NCBI GenBank assembly: GCA_942492935.1
Contig: OW818654.1
Location: 3,410,001 to 3,474,000, forward strand
Length of the DNA: 64,000 nucleotides
Reading direction: 5' to 3'
From: JANJUO01 sp942492935
Lineage (GTDB): Bacteria; Bacteroidota; Ignavibacteria; Kapaibacteriales; UBA2268
The notes under the pieces are model-generated. The model did no database searches. It saw only the letters and a program-made list of their open reading frames with translations, and was not told where the DNA came from. The translations under genes and the position numbers were made by a program. Shown piece by piece: positions 60,993-64,000 of this stretch. Positions within the stretch are counted from its first letter, which is position 1. The number at the start of each line of letters is the position of its first letter.

Positions 60993-61661
60993 TTACTTGA
61001 TTTTATAAATTTTCTGCATTATCGCAGATTTTCCGTTGCTTATAACAAGAAAATATAGACCTGAAGAGTAATTTATATTTTCATTCGCCATTGTTATATC
61101 TGTAGTATAGCTACCTTGATTCAAATATCCTTCAAAAATATCATCAACTCTAATGCCATTAGCATCATAAAGTGAAATGTTGATATTTGATGATGTATTT
61201 ATTTCGTATTTGATTTCTGTAGAGTTTACTACTGGATTTGGATAAACTGAATTTATTTTTATATCTTTTGAAATGAAGTTATCAGGATTGCTGAATACAC
61301 TTGATGGAATACTTTGAGCATTTCCTGGATTGGTTACTTCAGCGACATTTGGGTCGGATTGACCTATTTTCCAATTACCATTAGGGTCGCCAAGTTCCGC
61401 ACCATTCGTAAATCCATCATTATCAGAATCAATAGAAGCTAATGCTGAATTCCAAACAACATTTCCACCTGATAAAAATTGAGAGCTAACAGTCTGTCCA
61501 AATTTCGTTAATGAACCTCCACCATTCGGATTAGTATGGCAATTTGCACATTTAAATTTAGAACCGTTGGGAATCTGCCCAACTCTGAATTCTCTTGCAT
61601 TCAAATTTAAAGCAAAAGAAATAAATATAGCAATTGTGGCTATTGTAAAAAATCTTATCAT
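60993..61661 (-). CDS. Temptin-like domain secreted protein with T9SS sorting domain
   Basis: A 222-residue exported protein. Signal peptide about 1-22 (ending NLNA). Then REFRVGQIPNGSKFKCANCH with Cys38-x-x-Cys41-His42, followed by TNPNGGGSLTKFGQTV and VVWNSALASIDSDNDGFTNG with AELGDPNGNW. The order 'P-N-G...C-x-x-CH-x-N-P-x-G-G...N/TxFG...W...D-x-D-x-D-G-x-(T/S)-N-G-x-E-L-G-D-P' is that of temptin-type Cys/Cys domains; the Asp-rich loop should bind calcium. CxxCH could alternatively bind heme c. The C-terminus (about 145-222) is a T9SS domain (SVYPNPVVNSTEI to MQKIYKIK). Converges on the gene at 58363. Confidence 0.75.
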   Translation of the reverse strand: MIRFFTIATIAIFISFALNLNAREFRVGQIPNGSKFKCANCHTNPNGGGSLTKFGQTVSSQFLSGGNVVWNSALASIDSDNDGFTNGAELGDPNGNWKIGQSDPNVAEVTNPGNAQSIPSSVFSNPDNFISKDIKINSVYPNPVVNSTEIKYEINTSSNINISLYDANGIRVDDIFEGYLNQGSYTTDITMANENINYSSGLYFLVISNGKSAIMQKIYKIK

Positions 61662-61903
61662 AAAACACCTTGTATAGATTAAACTAAAAATTATATTATC
61701 TTCAACTAACTTTTAAAACAACAACAATATCGTTTAAAAACAAAAAAAGTTACAAAAAAAAATTCAAATAGAAAAAATTGATTTATGTACTCAAATAATG
61801 TATTTATTTTTAACAATTTGCAAATAATCATAGAATGAAATTCTTTGAAAATCCCGATAGGGATTATATGTTTGTAAACCCCAACCTAACCTTCCCCAAG
61901 GGG
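61662..61903. other. Intergenic region ending in a truncated mosaic repeat
   Basis: Plain AT-rich sequence upstream of the temptin-like gene, then the left end of a GTAAC mosaic element (61837-61903) cut by the IS4-like element. No AAC-GTC promoter pair was found upstream of this cargo gene. Confidence 0.6.
61837..61903. repeat. GTAAC mosaic element, left end, interrupted by IS4-like element
   Basis: GAAATTCTTTGAAAATCCCG, ATGTTTGTAA and CCCCAACCTAACC, then CTTCCCCAAGGGG; the expected continuation is replaced by the IS end TAATGGCACTAAGAT. No matching right half was found beyond 63402. Confidence 0.7.
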
Positions 61904-63402
61904 TAATGGCACTAAGATTAGGATAATATAAAAAATATTGCTAAATTTGTATGAGTATAAATTACAAATATGGCATAAGAAATGACAAACAACATATCAA
62001 TGAAATTATCCGCTCAACTCAAAGAAGAGTTAAGCACAAATTTACTTCCATTGTTTTATAAATCTGTTAAGTCAATAGTAGTAGGTGAAGATAGTAATGA
62101 CACCAAATTCAGGGATCGTGTATTTAACCAATGCGATACTTTGCTTACAATGATAAGTACTTCAACTCAAACAGATAAAAGTCTTCAAAATTCTGTAAAT
62201 ATCTTTTCACAGATACATGAGGAAAATATAAAACGTATAACAGAATTTGAGAAAACATCAATGGAATCAGCATTAACAGAAAAACGGAGTTCAGGTCGTC
62301 CGCGAAAGTATTTTACATCTGCAGCTAAAAGCAAGCAAAAAAGTATATCAAGCAATACGTCGGCATTTTCACAGGCACGTAACCGTTTAAAATTATCTTA
62401 CGTAAAAGAAGTATTTGAATACTCAAGTAAATCAACCACAAATAACAAACAAATATTTTTTGGTAGGCCTGTATATATTACAGATGGCACATTTCTTCAA
62501 ATGCAAGATACAGACAGCATAAATGCTGTTTACAAAAAATCAAAAGAAGCTGGCTATCCTCGTGGGCTATTAAGCATCATTATTCAGCAAGGAACAGGAC
62601 TAATCACTGATTTTAGATTAGGAAGTGATGCGAAAAGCGAATTAGAATATTTTGCAGAAATGATTAACAATCTGGAAAAGGGCAGTTTACTTTTAGCCGA
62701 TGATTTATATAATTGTTTTGCAATATTTGTACTTTTGAAAAATAGAAATGCTGATATAATAGTTCCCGGAAAACGTAATAGAAATTATGAAATAATAAAA
62801 AAATTGGAATCGGAGATGAAATTATAAAAGTAAAACTTGCAAAAAATAGTTCAAAGATGGCAAAACTTTATGATATAAAAGAAGAATATATAATTTTACG
62901 TAGAATTGAATATAGAACTCCAAATACAAAAGATGATATGTCAGTTTTATACACGACAATATTAGATGAAACAATTGGCAAAGAAGATATAATCTTAAAG
63001 TATGTCACACGTTGGGATATTGAGATAAATATAAGGGAAATAAAAACAATATTTGGGTTGAACATATTACGAAGTAAAACTCCGAAATGGCATTAAAAGA
63101 ATTGTTATCAGGTTTGATTGCATACAATTTCATAAGAAATTATATATCTGAAATCACTTCACAAAGTGATTTTTTCCCGAAAGAGATATCTATGAAAAAT
63201 ACTATACGCTCGATAAACCTGTATTTACTGACAAACTTGGTAGAGTATACAACAAAATCTCCACAGGACGCCCAAAAAAGATTGAATGAAGAGATTCTTA
63301 AACATATTATTCCAAAGAGACCAGGAAGGCACTACCCAAGAAAGACTAAGTGTGGTAAATATAGAAAATATAGATGATATAATAGTTATCTTAGTGCCAT
63401 TA
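61904..63402 (+). mobile_element. IS4-family-like insertion sequence
   Basis: About 1.5 kb bounded by TAATGGCACTAAGAT at the left and its inverted copy ATCTTAGTGCCATTA at the right (63388-63402), with imperfect similarity continuing inward (AGGATAATAT versus AACTATTATA). It encodes one DDE transposase in three frames. No flanking direct repeat can be assigned. Confidence 0.8.
61982..63377 (+). pseudogene. IS4-family transposase in three frames (two -1 shifts)
   Basis: Part 1 (61982-62827) has SSGRPRKYFTSAAKS, the first Asp in YITDGTFLQMQDTDSINAVY, and LLLADDLYNCFAIFVLLKNR with the second Asp. Part 2 (about 62804-63096) reads IGDEIIKVKLAKNSSKMAKL and the YREK-like block YVTRWDIEINIREIKTIFGL, which holds the catalytic Glu. 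Part 3 (63087-63377) gives MALKELLSGLIAYNFIRNYI. The joint 1/2 lies at seven A residues (62797-62803), phased as A_AAA_AAA, an ideal -1 slippery site. The joint 2/3 (CCGAAATGG near 63087) has no such signal. Either a decayed copy or partly programmed frameshifting. Confidence 0.8.
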
Positions 63403-63522
63403 ATTAAGAGTATGGTGATTAAATATTACATCAATCGAACTCAAACCCAAAAATTGACATTGCTTCTCTTAATTTTGAATCTATTCTATTATAAGGTTTG
63501 CTTCCTATATATTCACTCTCTA

Positions 63523-63897
63523 TTAATTTTCTTTTTTAACTTTACCTCTTTTATTTTTGATTGCTATAAATTTGCCTCCTATATATTTGCATTTATTGTC
63601 ATTAAATATTTTCATGTCGATTGGAGATTGAATTATTTTTTTATATCTGCCATTAATCCCAAAGATTTGATTATTTTCAATCAGCTTATTTAATGTTTGT
63701 TCTGATATGAATCGCTTTTCATTAAGTTTGTAAAATAAAATTGAGGTATTAAACAGATTTAGATTGAAATTCAAATTAGCTCTGAATGAAAAAAATTGTC
63801 TGAATCTGAGTAAATCACAGTTAACAAATTCATATTTATTAAGTACTTGATGAAATTCTATAAATTTGCTATAACCACCAATCCACTTAATTTCCAA
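63523..63897 (-). CDS. Hypothetical protein, possibly TTG start
   Basis: A 124-residue reverse-strand frame starting at TTG 63897, 11 bp inside the end of the upstream small ORF. It reads WIGGYSKFIEFHQVLNKYEF, FRQFFSFRANLNFNLNLFNT, RFISEQTLNKLIENNQIFGI and a basic end KNKRGKVKKEN. The middle has a helix-turn-helix flavour (ISEQTLNKLIENNQIFGING), but I cannot name a family. Overlapping ORFs of this size next to an IS could be a mobile-element or plasmid-type gene. No ATG is available near the start. Confidence 0.45.
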   Translation of the reverse strand: MEIKWIGGYSKFIEFHQVLNKYEFVNCDLLRFRQFFSFRANLNFNLNLFNTSILFYKLNEKRFISEQTLNKLIENNQIFGINGRYKKIIQSPIDMKIFNDNKCKYIGGKFIAIKNKRGKVKKEN

Positions 63898-63994
63898 ATT
63901 TTAACTTGAACTGTTCAATTTCTTCGTATCTATTTTTTAAAATCTTAAGAAATTCAATATAACTCGCTAGTGCAATTTCATTTTCCTTCTTCAT
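63887..63994 (-). CDS. Small ORF at right edge
   Basis: A 35-residue frame from ATG 63994 (KKENEIALASYIEFLKILKN RYEEIEQFKLKFGN), helical and charged. Its stop overlaps the TTG start of the next gene by 11 bp, so the two could be translationally coupled or be one gene with a frameshift. Only a few bases upstream are inside the window, so the true start may lie outside. Confidence 0.35.
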   Translation of the reverse strand: MKKENEIALASYIEFLKILKNRYEEIEQFKLKFGN

Positions 63995-64000
63995 TCCAAA

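Noticed and set aside
1..64000. tRNA and rRNA genes
   Set aside because: I looked for TTCGAATCC-like T-loops and rRNA-like GC-rich blocks on both strands and saw none.

Overview
The window is an AT-rich chromosomal segment (GC roughly 30% by eye) from a bacterium of the Bacteroidota/Chlorobiota–Ignavibacteriota (FCB) group. The evidence is six exported proteins ending in type IX secretion (T9SS) sorting domains with their 'YPNP/FPNP' entry motif, a DUF5683 protein, PD40/OmpA and TonB-type envelope proteins, weak Shine-Dalgarno sites, and intergenic space filled with short palindromic repeats. The phylum-level call is inference; no rRNA or tRNA gene is visible.

Layout. 1-5254: edge of a PAP2-related membrane protein, polA, a DUF5683 protein and an orphan UgpC/MalK-type ATPase. 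5255-6645: a repeat-filled spacer. 6646-14926: three T9SS cargo proteins (one an S8 protease, one with a VIT-like domain) plus an exported protein of unknown role. 15654-20428: speA, a DksA/TraR-like zinc-finger protein with a very long charged N-terminus, and a tandem pair of small membrane proteins. 20494-24488: a broken gene and two insertion sequences (ISNCY-like, ISAon1-like) around one hypothetical gene. 25041-31591: rimM, trmD, a PHP phosphoesterase, proS, a YggS-type PLP protein and a UDP-glucuronate decarboxylase. 31945-35259: a TonB-like protein and a membrane-protein/GDPD-lipoprotein pair. 35474-43154: an accessory strip of toxin-antitoxin and restriction remnants, interrupted by guaA and a 192-bp tandem array. 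43364-48447: an OmpA-family protein, a 137-bp tandem array, a glycosyltransferase and a methyltransferase. 49113-61661: T9SS cargo proteins, a PpiD/SurA-type foldase, a PD40/OmpA lipoprotein resembling the T9SS component PorE, alanine racemase, and a temptin-like cargo protein. 61904-63402: a frameshifted IS4-like element. Two small unknown ORFs reach the right edge.

How it fits together. The most coherent signal is regulatory. Four T9SS cargo genes carry an AAC-N17-GT(C/T) pair just upstream, and a fifth cargo gene and the TonB-like gene carry AAC-N18-GTC. This spacing resembles an extracytoplasmic-function (ECF) sigma-factor promoter and suggests an envelope/secretion regulon. The second theme is decay: all three insertion sequences have transposase genes broken by -1 shifts, and three of four toxin-antitoxin loci keep the antitoxin while the toxin is truncated or absent. 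The third theme is modular hairpin repeats (a 31-bp palindrome family, a GTAAC-ended mosaic element, a 240-bp dispersed repeat and a GTCTG-AA-CTACT hairpin family). Several sit where transcription terminators would be expected, and some show compensatory changes in their stems.
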